A DNA stretch of 64,000 nt from contig CP114484.1 of the NCBI GenBank assembly GCA_027186245.1, forward strand, positions 3,670,501-3,734,500, read 5' to 3'. Positions 12,301-22,265 of this stretch are shown here, one piece after another. The position numbers and the translations under genes are program-made. The notes beneath the pieces were generated by a model, which was given only the letters and a program-made list of their open reading frames with translations, was not told where the DNA came from and searched no databases. Numbering within the stretch: the stretch's first letter is position 1; each line of letters starts with the position of its first letter. The DNA comes from Coriaria nepalensis (Eukaryota; Streptophyta; Magnoliopsida; Cucurbitales; Coriariaceae).

Positions 12301-14330
12301 TTTAAGATTAGCTGGTTACTATAGAAGATTCTCAAAAGGATTTTCTAGTCTCACTACACTACTCATAACTGTTACTAAGAAGGAAAAAAAGTATAAGTGG
12401 ATGGAAAAGTGTTAACGAAGCTTCCTAGAAATAAAGAATAGACTAACTAGCACACTCATTCTTATCATACTATCGAGGAAGCAGAGTTTATGATCTATAG
12501 GGATGCATCAAAGATTGGCCTGGGGGCAGTTTTGATAAAAGAGGGAAATGTAGTAGCTTACGGATCGAGACAACTGAAAGATCATGAGAGGAACTACCCA
12601 ACTCACAACTTGAAATTAGAAGTGGTTATGTTTGTCTTGAAAATATGGCGACACTATTTCTACAGGGCCTGTTGTAAGATATTTATGGATCACAAGAGTC
12701 TTAAGTATATTTTTACCTAGAAAGAACTCAATATGAGAAACAAAAAGATGGATGTAATTGGTAAAATATTATGATTTTGAGATTTTCTATCATCCTGAAA
12801 AGGTAAATAAAGTTATTGATGTGATAAATCGGAATATCTCGGCAACATAGATGGAAATTAATATCTTGCCTCAACTATTACAAAATAAAATCCAAGAGTT
12901 AAGTTTGGAGATAGTTATAGGAGAAATGTCGGCACAACCCCGACAACCAACCATTTTCGATGGGATGAAAGATTCTCAAGTAACTGTTCCAAACTTATGG
13001 AGAATTGAAGAAGAAGTCAAAAATGTAAAAAATCAGGAGTTTAGTATCTCTCCTGACGAGATCCTTAATTTTAAGGGGAGATTGTGCATTCCAAAAGATG
13101 ATGAAATGAGACATCAAATTCTTTTAGAAACACATGAAACCCCATATTTTGTGCACCCGGGAGCAACAAAAATGTATAAGGATTTAAAGGAGCAATTCAA
13201 GTGAAGAGGAATGAAGAAGGATGTTACTCAGTTCGTGGATAAGTGTCTAACTTGTTAACGAGTCTAGGTAGAACATCAACATCCAGTAGGGGAGTTATAA
13301 GAAATAAAGATTCAAGAGTGGAAATGGGAGCAAATCACTATGAATTTTGTTGTAGGACTCCCTAAAACAACTAATGGACATAATGTAATTTGGGTCATCA
13401 TAGATAAATTAACTAAATATGTGCATTTTCTACCCATTTGAAGCACATATTCTCTAGAATAATTAGCGAAGTTGTATGTGAATGAAATTATTCGACTACA
13501 TGGAGTGCTATTATCGATAATTTTATATCGAGATAGTAGATTTACTTCAATTTTTTGGAAAAACGTCCAACGAGCGATCAGAATGAAGCTTAAGTTTAAC
13601 ACAACTTTTCACCCCCAAATAGATGGTCAGTTAGAAAGGACTATTCAGACGTTGAAAGATATGTTTTGGGCATGTGTCTATCTTCCTTTAATAGAATTCT
13701 CCTATAATAATAGTTTTCAAGTATCTATTGGAATGACATCGTATGAAACTTAGTACGGAAGAAAGTGTAGATCACCGATTCATTGGTACAAAAATGGGAA
13801 AAGAAATGTTAACAACCCTTGACTTCATAGAATCTACGACGAAGTAGTTAAGAAGATAAACAAATAATGGAAATTGCTCTTAGCTGACAGAAGAGTTATG
13901 TAGAAGAAAAGTGTGGACCTTTGGAGTTTCGGGTTGGAGATGTAGTATATTAAGCTTTCATCCATTAAAGGCCTAATGCAGTTCAACAAGAAGGAAAAAT
14001 TGAGCCTAAGGTATATTGAACCTTTTGAAATCTTTGAATGTAGTGGAAAGGTTGTGTACAAACTTGCCTTGCCACCTGATATGTTCTTGGTACACAAAGT
14101 ATTTCATGTTTCCATGTTAAGGAAATATGTACCCGATCCCTCGTATGTACTAGAACATGAACTTATTCAACTCTAGGAAGATCTATCATACAAAGAAAGG
14201 ATCCTAGATTGTTGGGAGAAAATACTTAGGAATAAAGTCATACCCTTAGTTAAAGTGTTATGGCAGAGTGAGAAGATAAAAGAGACTATGTGGAAAAAGA
14301 AGACGAAATGCGAAAAAGACACATAAAATT
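9330..14330 (+). mobile_element. Decayed Ty3/gypsy retrotransposon (Del/Tekay-like)
   Basis: A primer-binding site matching the initiator-Met tRNA complement (TGGTATCAGAGTC) lies at 9561-9573, directly after an LTR-like end TTACA. The domains then follow in Ty3/gypsy order. Gag remnants run from about 10480 to 10860, a zinc-knuckle end (GHYARDC) lies near 10990, and protease (VLFDLGATYSF) near 11250. RT includes FIDDILVYSKS near 12065, RNase H starts with [14 protein letters not shown] near 12490, and the integrase zinc region and catalytic core cover 13100-13750. A C-terminal tail with HKVFHVSMLRKYVPDPS lies near 14090. About 200 bases of the RT fingers/palm are missing near 12030. The protease DSG is DLG, and frameshifts and stops separate all blocks. 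LTR outer ends could not be fixed, so both boundaries are estimates. Confidence 0.85.
9561..9573 (+). other. Primer-binding site of the Ty3/gypsy element
   Basis: TGGTATCAGAGTC matches the usual plant retroelement site complementary to initiator Met tRNA and sits two bases after the presumed LTR terminus (…TTACA). Confidence 0.85.
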
Positions 14331-15405
14331 ATTTTTAATCCTAGGTTTAAATGTGAGATAAAATACTTTATATATGCCTAGAAATATATGAATGAAAACC
14401 CCTATTGATTGGTATGCAATATTTTAAACATTCTTAATCTTATGTGTTGTGAAACATTGCATGAATCCTTTTGTTTGTTGCCATAAAGCATGATCGGGGT
14501 CCAAATTTGATCATTAAGAGAGAATATATTAGAGGTCAAATTTATGAAAAGATGACTTCGAGGAATGAAGAAATAAGCAGATGAAAATGAGTCTTTTTTT
14601 GGCTATGATGAAGAAAGCTATAGTAGTAGTAGTAGAAGAAGAAGAAAGGTAGTTTTGTGTTATCTGATTATTTTCTAAATAAGCTAATGCTTTTCACATT
14701 TAAAAAAGAAGGGCAGAAACTTCCATCGTCTTCTTCATTTTAGTGATCCGGCATTGTATGCCGTGTCGCTGGTCTTCTGTTAGGTAGCCTCGAGTTTATT
14801 TGATTTTGGGTTTTTTGGATTCAAATTGATTTCTTCTTAAACGTGGTTTTAGCTAAGCTTTTGGTATAATGGAAATTTTCATGTTAGGACAAAAGTCTTC
14901 TCCTGACAATTTCAGAGTGGCCGAGTGAAGTGGGCGCTTTGTCAAGGAACTCGTGTCGTGTACGGGCTCGTTGAATCAATGATACGTTTGAAAGAAATCA
15001 CTCTTATTTCTTGCATATGAAACATGAGAATCTGGTACCAATAACATTTCTCCAATACCAATAGATGGATACAATTCCAACAGAAGACGAGTAAATAGAC
15101 AGTTTTAACTCACAAAATTCTGACTAATTCGATATTGCATGTAAATAGAACATAGGAAATAAGTGTCACATGGCCACCACTTCATGATAATCTTGTTAAC
15201 GAAACGAACTAAAAAGTAGTTATGGACTAAAATGTATCTTTTGTAAAATAAAGGACCGTAACTGAACTTTTATGTTAAGTACAGGGACGGAAATCAGTAT
15301 TTTTAAATTAAATATAATTGTCATTTGACCCGAGTTTTTGTGAAAAACGGGGCAGGCGGAATACGAACGCTACAAATTTACTCGCTCTGGTGAGCGAAGG
15401 TTTAA
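14331..15405. other. Region between the gypsy element and the TDRD3-like gene, including its promoter
   Basis: No coding unit is seen. The first part probably holds 3' LTR or flank of the gypsy element. A (TAG)n/(GAA)n tract lies at about 14620-14646. The last few hundred bases must contain the promoter and leader of the plus-strand gene starting at 15406; no clear TATA box was assigned. Confidence 0.45.
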
Positions 15406-18400
15406 ATGAGCAGAAGTGCTGGGGACACAGGCACAGGAACTATGAAAATGGAGGAAGAGAGCTTGGATTCTTCTTCGGATGCTCTGATTGAAACCCTAAG
15501 AGCCAGAGGATGGTGTTTCCGCGACTTGGAACAAGTGCAGGCCGTCATCATGATCACTTCCGCTTTGGCTGATGATCCATCGATGGTGGTCGAGGCGGTG
15601 GAGAAGGAGCTCATGAACATGGACCTTAGATCCATCGGAGCAAAGTCTTTACCGGATCCTCTTCTTCTTCGAAATTCCTCTCATCTTCTCGGTCCCAAAG
15701 TTCTCCAGGCAATTTATTTATTTATCTCTCTATCTTAGCCGCTCTGATTTTCTCTAGGTTTTATTTGTTTTTCGGTCAAAACAATGCTGGAAAAGTGAAG
15801 AATTGTGAAAATAACGGATTTCCGTGCTTTTAATTTCCGAATAGAGACTTCATAGCGGCGGAGAAGTCTTAATTTGGTTTCTTTCACCTCATTGATTGTG
15901 AAAGATTTTTAAATTTATTTGTGGTGAATCTTTCTAGTTTATCTTTGCAGATATCTGCAGTAAGAGATATATCAAAGAGCAGCATAGATTCTTTATCGAC
16001 GGCTTCTAATGGACATCGTCTTCTAAAGCTTGGTCTCACTGATGGGCATACCGAGATTGCTGCTATAGAGTTCTCTCATATCCCAGGAATCCCTGACAAT
16101 ATTGTTCCTGGTACGAAGGTAATTTCTACCTCATTGACCTTTCTGATCTCATAGCTTTGTCTTAAGTATTGTATATAATTGTTCATCTTCTAATCTAGTT
16201 AATATCATGGAATGATAGGGTGCTTGTTATATAGGACTAATACTTTTATGTAAGAACTTAGTTCTATAGTATTAGATCCAGGGTGTTAGCCATTGAGTTG
16301 GTTGGTTCCTAGAAAATGCCAAAATGTGTGTATATATATATAAATACACACACACACACACACACACACACAGCCATACATTGCTTGTTTTGGAAACTGT
16401 TTCATCCGTATGAAAAATTTTCAGGTGCTCTTTAGATAACCCGTAGTCTTCAGAAATCACTGACATTGTTTTTCTTCCTGAGAGAAAGTAAATTTTTACT
16501 TAGACTAGCTACATAGTAGGGACAATAAGATTTTCTCTGTAATGCATGCAGCCAAAATTGGGCAGTTATGGTTACTCTTTTCCATTTCATTATACCTATC
16601 CTATGAAGTCTCTTGATTTTCTGATTAATGATGCCCTTATGCATACCTACTCTATGACTGTTTGTTGTGTCACTGACTCAGCTGCTTCATCTGGTTGGCA
16701 GGTTCGTCTAGAAAATAAAGCTGCAATATGTAGTGGTATAGTCTGCCTGAATCCCAAAGTCTTAACTGTACTTGGAGGTGTTGTGGATTCACTTTATGAA
16801 GAATGGCAGATGAAAGAAAAATACTCGGGTTTCTCCCGCTCACAGGCTGGCGATGGTGGTGGCCCTCCCCCATTTGAGAAGTTGCGCGTTGGGGCACCCT
16901 CACATCAGCTTATTCAGCAAGTCCGATCTTCTGGTCAGTGTTCCTTTCTGCAAATAAATAAATTGACTTATTTATTTCCTTTCTGTTTGTGTCCTACTTT
17001 TTCGTGTCACTGCAGAATCTGTGAAGGAGGTTTTTTAAGTCATGCGATCATTCTCAAAATAAGCTATTATGGTCATTGTCTTTGTTCGATTAGAAGTGCT
17101 GTGAAATGTTGTTCGGGTTGAATTGGGAACGCCTTTCTAAATATTTCCTTACTGTTTTCACACTCTTTGAAAGATCTGATTAAGAGATGCGACTGTTTTC
17201 ATTATTACACAGAGCCAGCCTCAAAGAGCAGTAGGCCTACTTCTATTGTCTCTGGAAATAAACCAGGTGGAATGGAGCAGAGAGTAGATGGGAAATCAGC
17301 TAATAGTATGCATACAACTTCCTCTAGGAAACAGACTGAAGCAAAGCCAAGAAGTTCTGAAATAATACCAAGTGAAGGTGCATGTCATTTCTTTCTGATT
17401 TCTAACATCATCTGTTCTTGTGATATTTTCAAGGCATGTATGGAGTTAATATAATCTAGATTAAATAATTCAGAGTCAACCTCAACACCTTCTGCTTCTG
17501 CTGCTGGAAACCTTGAAATTAAGCCTAAGGGACAGCCTATCAGTTCCAAAACAAGATCAGGGGAAGGTACATGTTATTTGCTTCTCATTTTCACTTCATC
17601 TGTCCATGTGATAATCTTAAGGTGCATATTGGATTAATTATTTGCTTCTCATTTCCACTTCATCTGTACTTGTGATAACTACATTTTTTTCTGCCACTCC
17701 CAACTCAAAAACTACTGGTGCTGTTTCTGGAAATGCTAACATTTGACCAGCTGGAAGGCAGCAAAGAGGAGATTGGAAAGCAGTTAATAATATGAATACA
17801 GCTCCTGCAACAGAATTGAGTGAAGCAAGGCCTAGGATTTCTGAAACAAGACCAAAAGAAGGTGCATGTTTTTTCCTTTTGATTTCTACTTCGACTATAC
17901 TTCGAAATTCTTTGAGGTGCATATCGTATCATTATCATAAACTAGATTGTGACATACAGAGTTCACCTCAAAACCTTCAACTACTGTTTCTGGAAATAAT
18001 GAAGTTGGATGGCAGCAAAGAGGCAATCGGAAAGCAGTTAGTTACATGAATTCAGCTTCTACACCAGTATACACCGAAGGAAAGCCAAGTAGCTCTGAAA
18101 CAAGACCAAAGGAAGGTGCTCATCCTCTCTTATTCTACCTTAGCTATACTTTGTAATAATATTTTCGGTCCGGTCCCCCTACGGTAATCAGTAATTTAAA
18201 CAGACCTCGCAAATGGGTAGGACAGAGGATAAGCCATATATATTTTTACCTAATTTAACTTGGTATTTACAATGGAATGTAAGTAACAGGATGAAGTTTG
18301 GAGATTTTATTCCTCGTTGTCTCTTGTTTTAAAGAACATATTTTTTTAGTTTATCTAATTATTTTGAAATTGTAGCAGATAAGTTAATTATCACCTCAGG

Positions 18401-19056
18401 CTAGTTGAAAAAATAGATCATTCATTTTTTCTTGATCTTCTAATATAATGTCACTCGTCTCTTTGACAGTCGTTGAAGCTGTCCCTGTTCAAAACCAGGC
18501 AGCTGCTCAGAAGCTCCTCCAGAAAATGAATCAACAGCCTGGTGATAGGTATTCTAGAGGTAGAAAGCAATGGGGGAGGGGCAAATCAGAAGATCCAGAA
18601 GTATTCACGTTAGAAGAGTATGAAAAGAGAAAAGCTGGAGGGAAGACGCCATTACAGAACAATCATCACCATCCATACACAAGTCAGGACGAGGATCTGG
18701 CATGGCAGCTTCAAAACCAATTCGATTTGGAGGTTTCTCATGTCAGTTCCCTTGCTTTTTTTTTTCTCGAGTATAAGTTATTGTTCTTTCATTGAGCAGT
18801 AAACTTAGTGGCCATGCATTTTTTTATTTTTATTTTTATTTTTTGACTCGTTTAGGTACAAACACAGGACTCGGAAGCGGAAAACATAAGACTCAGCATG
18901 TTTAGCTATGAAAGAAATAACGATGTGGGTCTCAGGGGGCATGGTGGGAGAGGAAGAAGAGGTGGAGGTGGAGGTGGAGGTGGAGGTGGAGGTGGAGGTG
19001 GAGGTGGAGGTGGAATTGGAAAAGGAAAAGGGGGTGGGAGGAGATATCGCGGTTAA
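15406..19056 (+). CDS. TDRD3/RMI1-like OB-fold protein (DUF1767), nine supported-or-possible exons
   Basis: Exons: 15406-15708, 15951-16118, 16702-16933, 17213-17377, 17474-17566, 17960-18115, 18470-18732, 18856-19056. They join in frame to 526 aa; a further damaged exon at 17751-17861 may be included. Residues 24-101 form a three-helix DUF1767-type N-terminus and 102-234 an OB fold, with the IPGTKVRLENKAAICSG join across exons 2/3, as in RMI1 and TDRD3. The middle (235-372) is low-complexity Ser/Thr/Pro/Lys sequence encoded by tandemly duplicated exons. The last part has an acidic DEDLAWQLQ segment (about 445-453) resembling the end of TDRD3-like proteins, then a Gly-rich tail ending GGGRRYRG. 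By family, such proteins pair with topoisomerase III or bind RNA/chromatin marks; whether this one does is inference. The first intron uses a GC donor (15709). Start chosen as the first ATG before the conserved helix region. Confidence 0.88.
15709..15950 (+). other. GC–AG intron 1 of the TDRD3-like gene
   Basis: Family alignment from memory (…GPKVLQ followed by ISAVRDISKSS) fixes phase 0 at both ends. The exon ends CTCCAG and the intron starts GCAATT. The acceptor is TTTGCAG at 15944-15950. No nearby GT donor preserves the conserved residues. Confidence 0.75.
16326..16372. repeat. Compound (TA)n–(CA)n microsatellite in intron 2
   Basis: A short TA run followed by about fourteen CA units inside intron 2 of the TDRD3-like gene. 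Confidence 0.95.
17213..18115 (+). repeat. Tandem array of four related exon-plus-intron units in the TDRD3-like gene
   Basis: Exons at 17213-17377, 17474-17566, about 17700-17861 and 17960-18115 share a pattern. They begin E-x-T/A-S-K-P/S, continue with VSGN and a QxR…K segment, and end S-S/K-E/T-x-x-P-S/K-E-G, all with phase 1 at both ends. The donors share GAAG|GTGCATG or GTACATG. The introns behind them also match, with TTTCTTTCTGATTTCTA-type sequence. The 17474 copy is shortened internally. Because each exon is phase-symmetric, gain or skipping of a unit leaves the frame intact. The similarity is direct from the sequence; origin by unequal crossing-over is inference. Confidence 0.8.
17700..17861 (+). 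pseudogene. Damaged third copy of the duplicated exon
   Basis: This segment is closely similar to the intact exon at 17960-18115. The expected acceptor AG at its left end is gone (CCACTCCCAACTC), and an in-frame TGA lies at 17744-17746. The donor (GAAG|GTGCATG at 17862) is intact. An AG at 17749-17750, just past the stop, would open a 111-base exon (17751-17861) in the correct phase, so the copy may be either skipped or used in shortened form. Confidence 0.7.
18958..19014 (+). repeat. Coding (GGAGGT)n microsatellite, poly-Gly tract
   Basis: About nine GGAGGT hexamers in the last exon of the TDRD3-like gene encode an uninterrupted run of glycines between GRGRRG and IGKGKGGGRR. The hexamer unit keeps the frame whatever the copy number, so length variation is expected. 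Confidence 0.95.
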
Positions 19057-19069
19057 TTTCACAAAAGTT

Positions 19070-19070
<1 letters not shown>

Positions 19071-19100
<30 letters not shown>
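19071..19100. repeat. (TA)n microsatellite in the 3' region of the TDRD3-like gene
   Basis: Long TA run starting 15 bases after the stop codon, with a second shorter run at about 19162-19178. Confidence 0.95.
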
Positions 19101-19102
<2 letters not shown>

Positions 19103-19537
19103 CTATCATAAATTTTACTATTATACGGTGGATATCATATGATATGTGAAATTTTTTATTGATATATATATATATATAAGAGCATGTCTGTAAATTCATA
19201 GTTTTTATTTTGTATTGGATTTTCAATTTTGGTTGTGTCTTCATCTGTTTTATATTCCGTAGCTCTTCCAAACAAAATGGAAGTCAACAAAATGATGAAC
19301 AAATATGTCTTAAAAACACAAAAAAATATTAAAAATCTCTCCTTATTTTCTACTTTTCAGTAGTATTTTCTACTCAATTTCTTCACCTCGCTCAGAAACT
19401 TCAATCCCCATCTCTCTGATAAACACTAATCGGATACCTCTCTAATAAACCTAATCAGCAAGCCTTACCTACGGAACCTCTCTCATAAACATAGACTGCT
19501 AAGCTTTCTTGATATCGAGTTTTCTTTCTGAGCAATC

Positions 19538-21120
19538 ATGGCGTTAGTGCAAGAGCCGAAGATGAGTGGGGCGAGCTGGACCAGGATGATGGAGAGGATT
19601 TGGATTTTTTCCTGCCGCCGAAGCAGGTATTCAGACCCGCCCACAATGGCATGAAGAAGGTAATCGAGTACAAATTCAACGAAGATGGCAATAAGGTCAA
19701 GGTCACTACGATTTCTCGCACTCGCCAACTTGCAAACGCTCGCCTTAGCAGGCGCGCCTTGGAGCGCCGGTCTTGGCCCAAGTTTAGCGATGCTGTGCAC
19801 GAAGATGTTGGTAGCAGGCTCACCATGGTTTCTACTGAAGAAATCCTGCTCGAGCGCCAGCGCCCTGGGGCTCCTGGTTCGTTCCTGATTTTAATCACTT
19901 TCAAACCTGTTTGATATGACTATATTTCGTTGATTCGTAAAAACCCGGCGGTCTTTTCTCATTCTTCGTTGTTTATTTGTTCTACATCTGTTTGATTAGA
20001 AATCACATGTTTCAATTCCACTTTTAAGCATGTTCCTTTTATTTAGCATCCTTCTTGAACTTTTGCAAGAGTAATACACATATATATATATATGAGGTTT
20101 CGTTACTGAAATGTCTTATTACGTTTAGTTGTTCTAGAAATTTTAGATTCCTTACACCTGCTTACATGATCATGCCAAAATCCTCCTTCCTTTTAACATA
20201 GGAGAGCAGCAGAAGAGAGATGCTTATAGCCATTAAGTTAATGCCTTTGTGAATGAGCTTTTAGAGTTATAGAGATTGTTCTTAATAATGTGAAAGAGCT
20301 TTTATTTTCTGACTAGGACGGTAATAGTCTTAGATTGCAGACGGAAAACGATAGCAGAAGTATAAAGCATCAAGCTTGTAGAATTAGATTTATATGCCAT
20401 GTATGGATATATCTTCACATTCTCTCTTGTATAAATCTATTTTTCTCTTCCTCATATGCAACACATAGATATCTATTACAATATGCATTCTACCCTGGTG
20501 TGGATGTCTTCGTGCTTTGCTTATGTCATCAATTTCAAGCAAGGTTCAAATTCGAACTCCATTTTGGTTACTAAACAGGTAGCAAAGTGGAAGAGCCCAA
20601 ACCAGCTGGTAACCCATTGGCTCAAATGGGGAAGGGAGGTGCTGTTCTCATGGTCTGTAGGACTTGCAGTAAAAAGGGAGATCACTGGACCTCAAGATGT
20701 CCTTAGAAGGATCTGGCCCAACCCTCTGAGGGCTTCATCGACCAGCCTGCTGCTTTAGAGACTACAGCTGCCTCACCTGGTGGGCCTGCCAAATCAACAT
20801 ATGTTCCCCCAGGCATGAGGGCTGGAGCAGAAAGGAGTGCTGGATCCGATATGCGATGTAGAAACGATGATAACTCTGTTAGAGTGACTAACCTCTCAGA
20901 GGACACAAGGGAGCCGGACTTGCTCGAGCTTTTCAGACCATTTGGTGCAGTGAGCCGTGTCTATGTTGCTGTTGACCAGAAGACGGGGATGAGCAGAGGG
21001 TTCGGGTTTGTGAACTTTGTGAACAGGGAAGAGGCCCAGAGAGGCATCAACAAGCTCAATGGCTATGGTTACGACAATCTCATCCTTAGAGTTGAATGGG
21101 CCACCCCTAGGGCAACTTAA
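19538..21120 (+). pseudogene. TIF3G1-like: Translation initiation factor eIF3 subunit G copy, disabled
   Basis: Two exons are recognisable, 19538-19876 and 20579-21120, joined in phase 1 (APG|GSKVEEPKPAG). eIF3g binds the eIF3 core and RNA during ribosome scanning. The family signature is clear: WGELDQDDGEDLDFFLPPKQ, a Cx2Cx4Hx4C knuckle (CRTCSKKGDHWTSRC), and a C-terminal RRM with VRVTNL and SRGFGFVNF. Two lesions are visible. The ATG at 19538 (MALVQEPK) is out of frame with the conserved block, consistent with a 1-base loss near 19565; and TAG at 20704-20706 replaces the residue after the knuckle Pro. The intron is retained, so this is a DNA-level copy, not a processed one. The leader carries three imperfect CTCTCTNATAAAC repeats (19411-19490). 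The RRM alone (20815-21120) is open. A sequencing error could explain one lesion but hardly both. Confidence 0.85.
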
Positions 21121-21277
21121 GAGTATAGCAGTGTCTGTTTTCGAACACCAATCTTACTGTGACGTCTCTTTAAACTATTATCAAGTTATCCCTCCCCCTA
21201 CACCATTTTTGGCCCTTGTGTTTTCTTTTGAGATGCTTTTATGCTGAACACATTCTATTCAATACAATTGTCGAGTC

Positions 21278-21905
21278 AATTCATGTATCAACCAAAGCAA
21301 TCCCATTGGGATGCAGCTCCCAAGGGTAATTCGATGGGTAATCCTTCTATGCCTCGGATTATTGCTTAGCTCTATTAGTTCACTTCCTCTACTAGCCTAA
21401 AGACTGTAGGCTACAGTCTTTCAGATTGGGCCTTGTGTCCAATGTCAAGGAAATCTACAATTGGTTTATGCATCTTTCTTGGACACTCGCTGCTATCTTG
21501 GAAATAAAGAAAACATACTGTCTCAAAATTATGAGATGAAGCGGAGTATAGGACAATGACTTTCACTACTTGTGAAATTATATTGATCCTTAGATTGTTT
21601 AGTGATGTGGGAATTTCAATCATCGGATCCCGTTTCTCTGTTTTGTGACAACATAGCAACAGCACAATATATTGTTGCCAACCTAGTATTCTGTGAGCGC
21701 AATAAGCACATTGAAATCGACCGAGTTATAGTTTGAGATTGAGTTTAAGATGTTGCAATCAATACTTCTTAGGCTTCCACTGCTGAACAGGCTGCAGATC
21801 TTCCATCCAAGCTGGGGTGGTTAAGTCTCTTCCACCAACTTAAGAAGAAGTATTAGATCCTCTAATTTAGAGGATAGACCCGCTGAGCTGGGAAGCCTGA
21901 TCAGC
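21278..21905 (+). mobile_element. Ty1/copia RNase H fragment
   Basis: Plus-strand translation gives QFMYQPKQSHWDAAPKG, then YSLSDWALCPMSRKSTIGLCIFLG, a DEAEYRTM block and VFCERNKHIEIDRVIV, the characteristic end of copia RT/RNase H. Multiple stops and small shifts interrupt it (for example near 21508 and 21528). A possible start of the 3' LTR (TGTTAGCTGGG) follows at about 21913. No gag, protease or integrase is nearby, so the element is truncated on the left, next to the eIF3g copy. Confidence 0.8.
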
Positions 21906-21998
21906 AGGTTCTGTTAGCTGGGTAAGTTAGTTTAACAGCTATAGTTAGTTTGCAATCAGTTGTGAGCGGTTAATTGAAAAATAATCTATTTAAAGAAC

Positions 21999-22265
21999 TG
22001 TTATTCGGGATTGAGCTTCTCAACTAAATTTGGCAGATAAGTTATCTGCTCAATTGTGAATTGTTGGATTTTATTTTAAAATAAATTTAACAATTATGAA
22101 TGAGACGTGATTAATTTATTATTTTTAAAATATTCAAGTTTATAAAAATTAATATTTTATTTCGTCTCATTATAATAGTTAAATATATTTTAAAATAAAA
22201 TCCAACGGTTCCAATGTAGATAACTACTCTGTCAAATTGGGCAGAGGAGCCCCAAACCCGTTACA
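21999..22265. mobile_element. Foldback/MITE-like element with long terminal inverted repeats
   Basis: The two ends are inverted copies of each other over more than 100 bases. Left GTTGGATTTTATTTTAAAAT (22063) pairs with right ATTTTAAAATAAAATCCAAC (22187-22206). The pairing continues outward through AAGTTATCTGC / GTAGATAACTAC, AATTTGGCAG / CTGTCAAATT, and GAGCTTCTC / GAGGAGCC. No coding capacity. It sits between the copia scrap and the gypsy gag remnant. Exact ends and target duplication were not resolved. Confidence 0.8.

Noticed and set aside
18805..19111. Ser/Thr-repeat and Val/Glu-repeat frames around the GGAGGT tract
   Set aside because: They are other-frame readings of the poly-Gly microsatellite in the TDRD3-like last exon.
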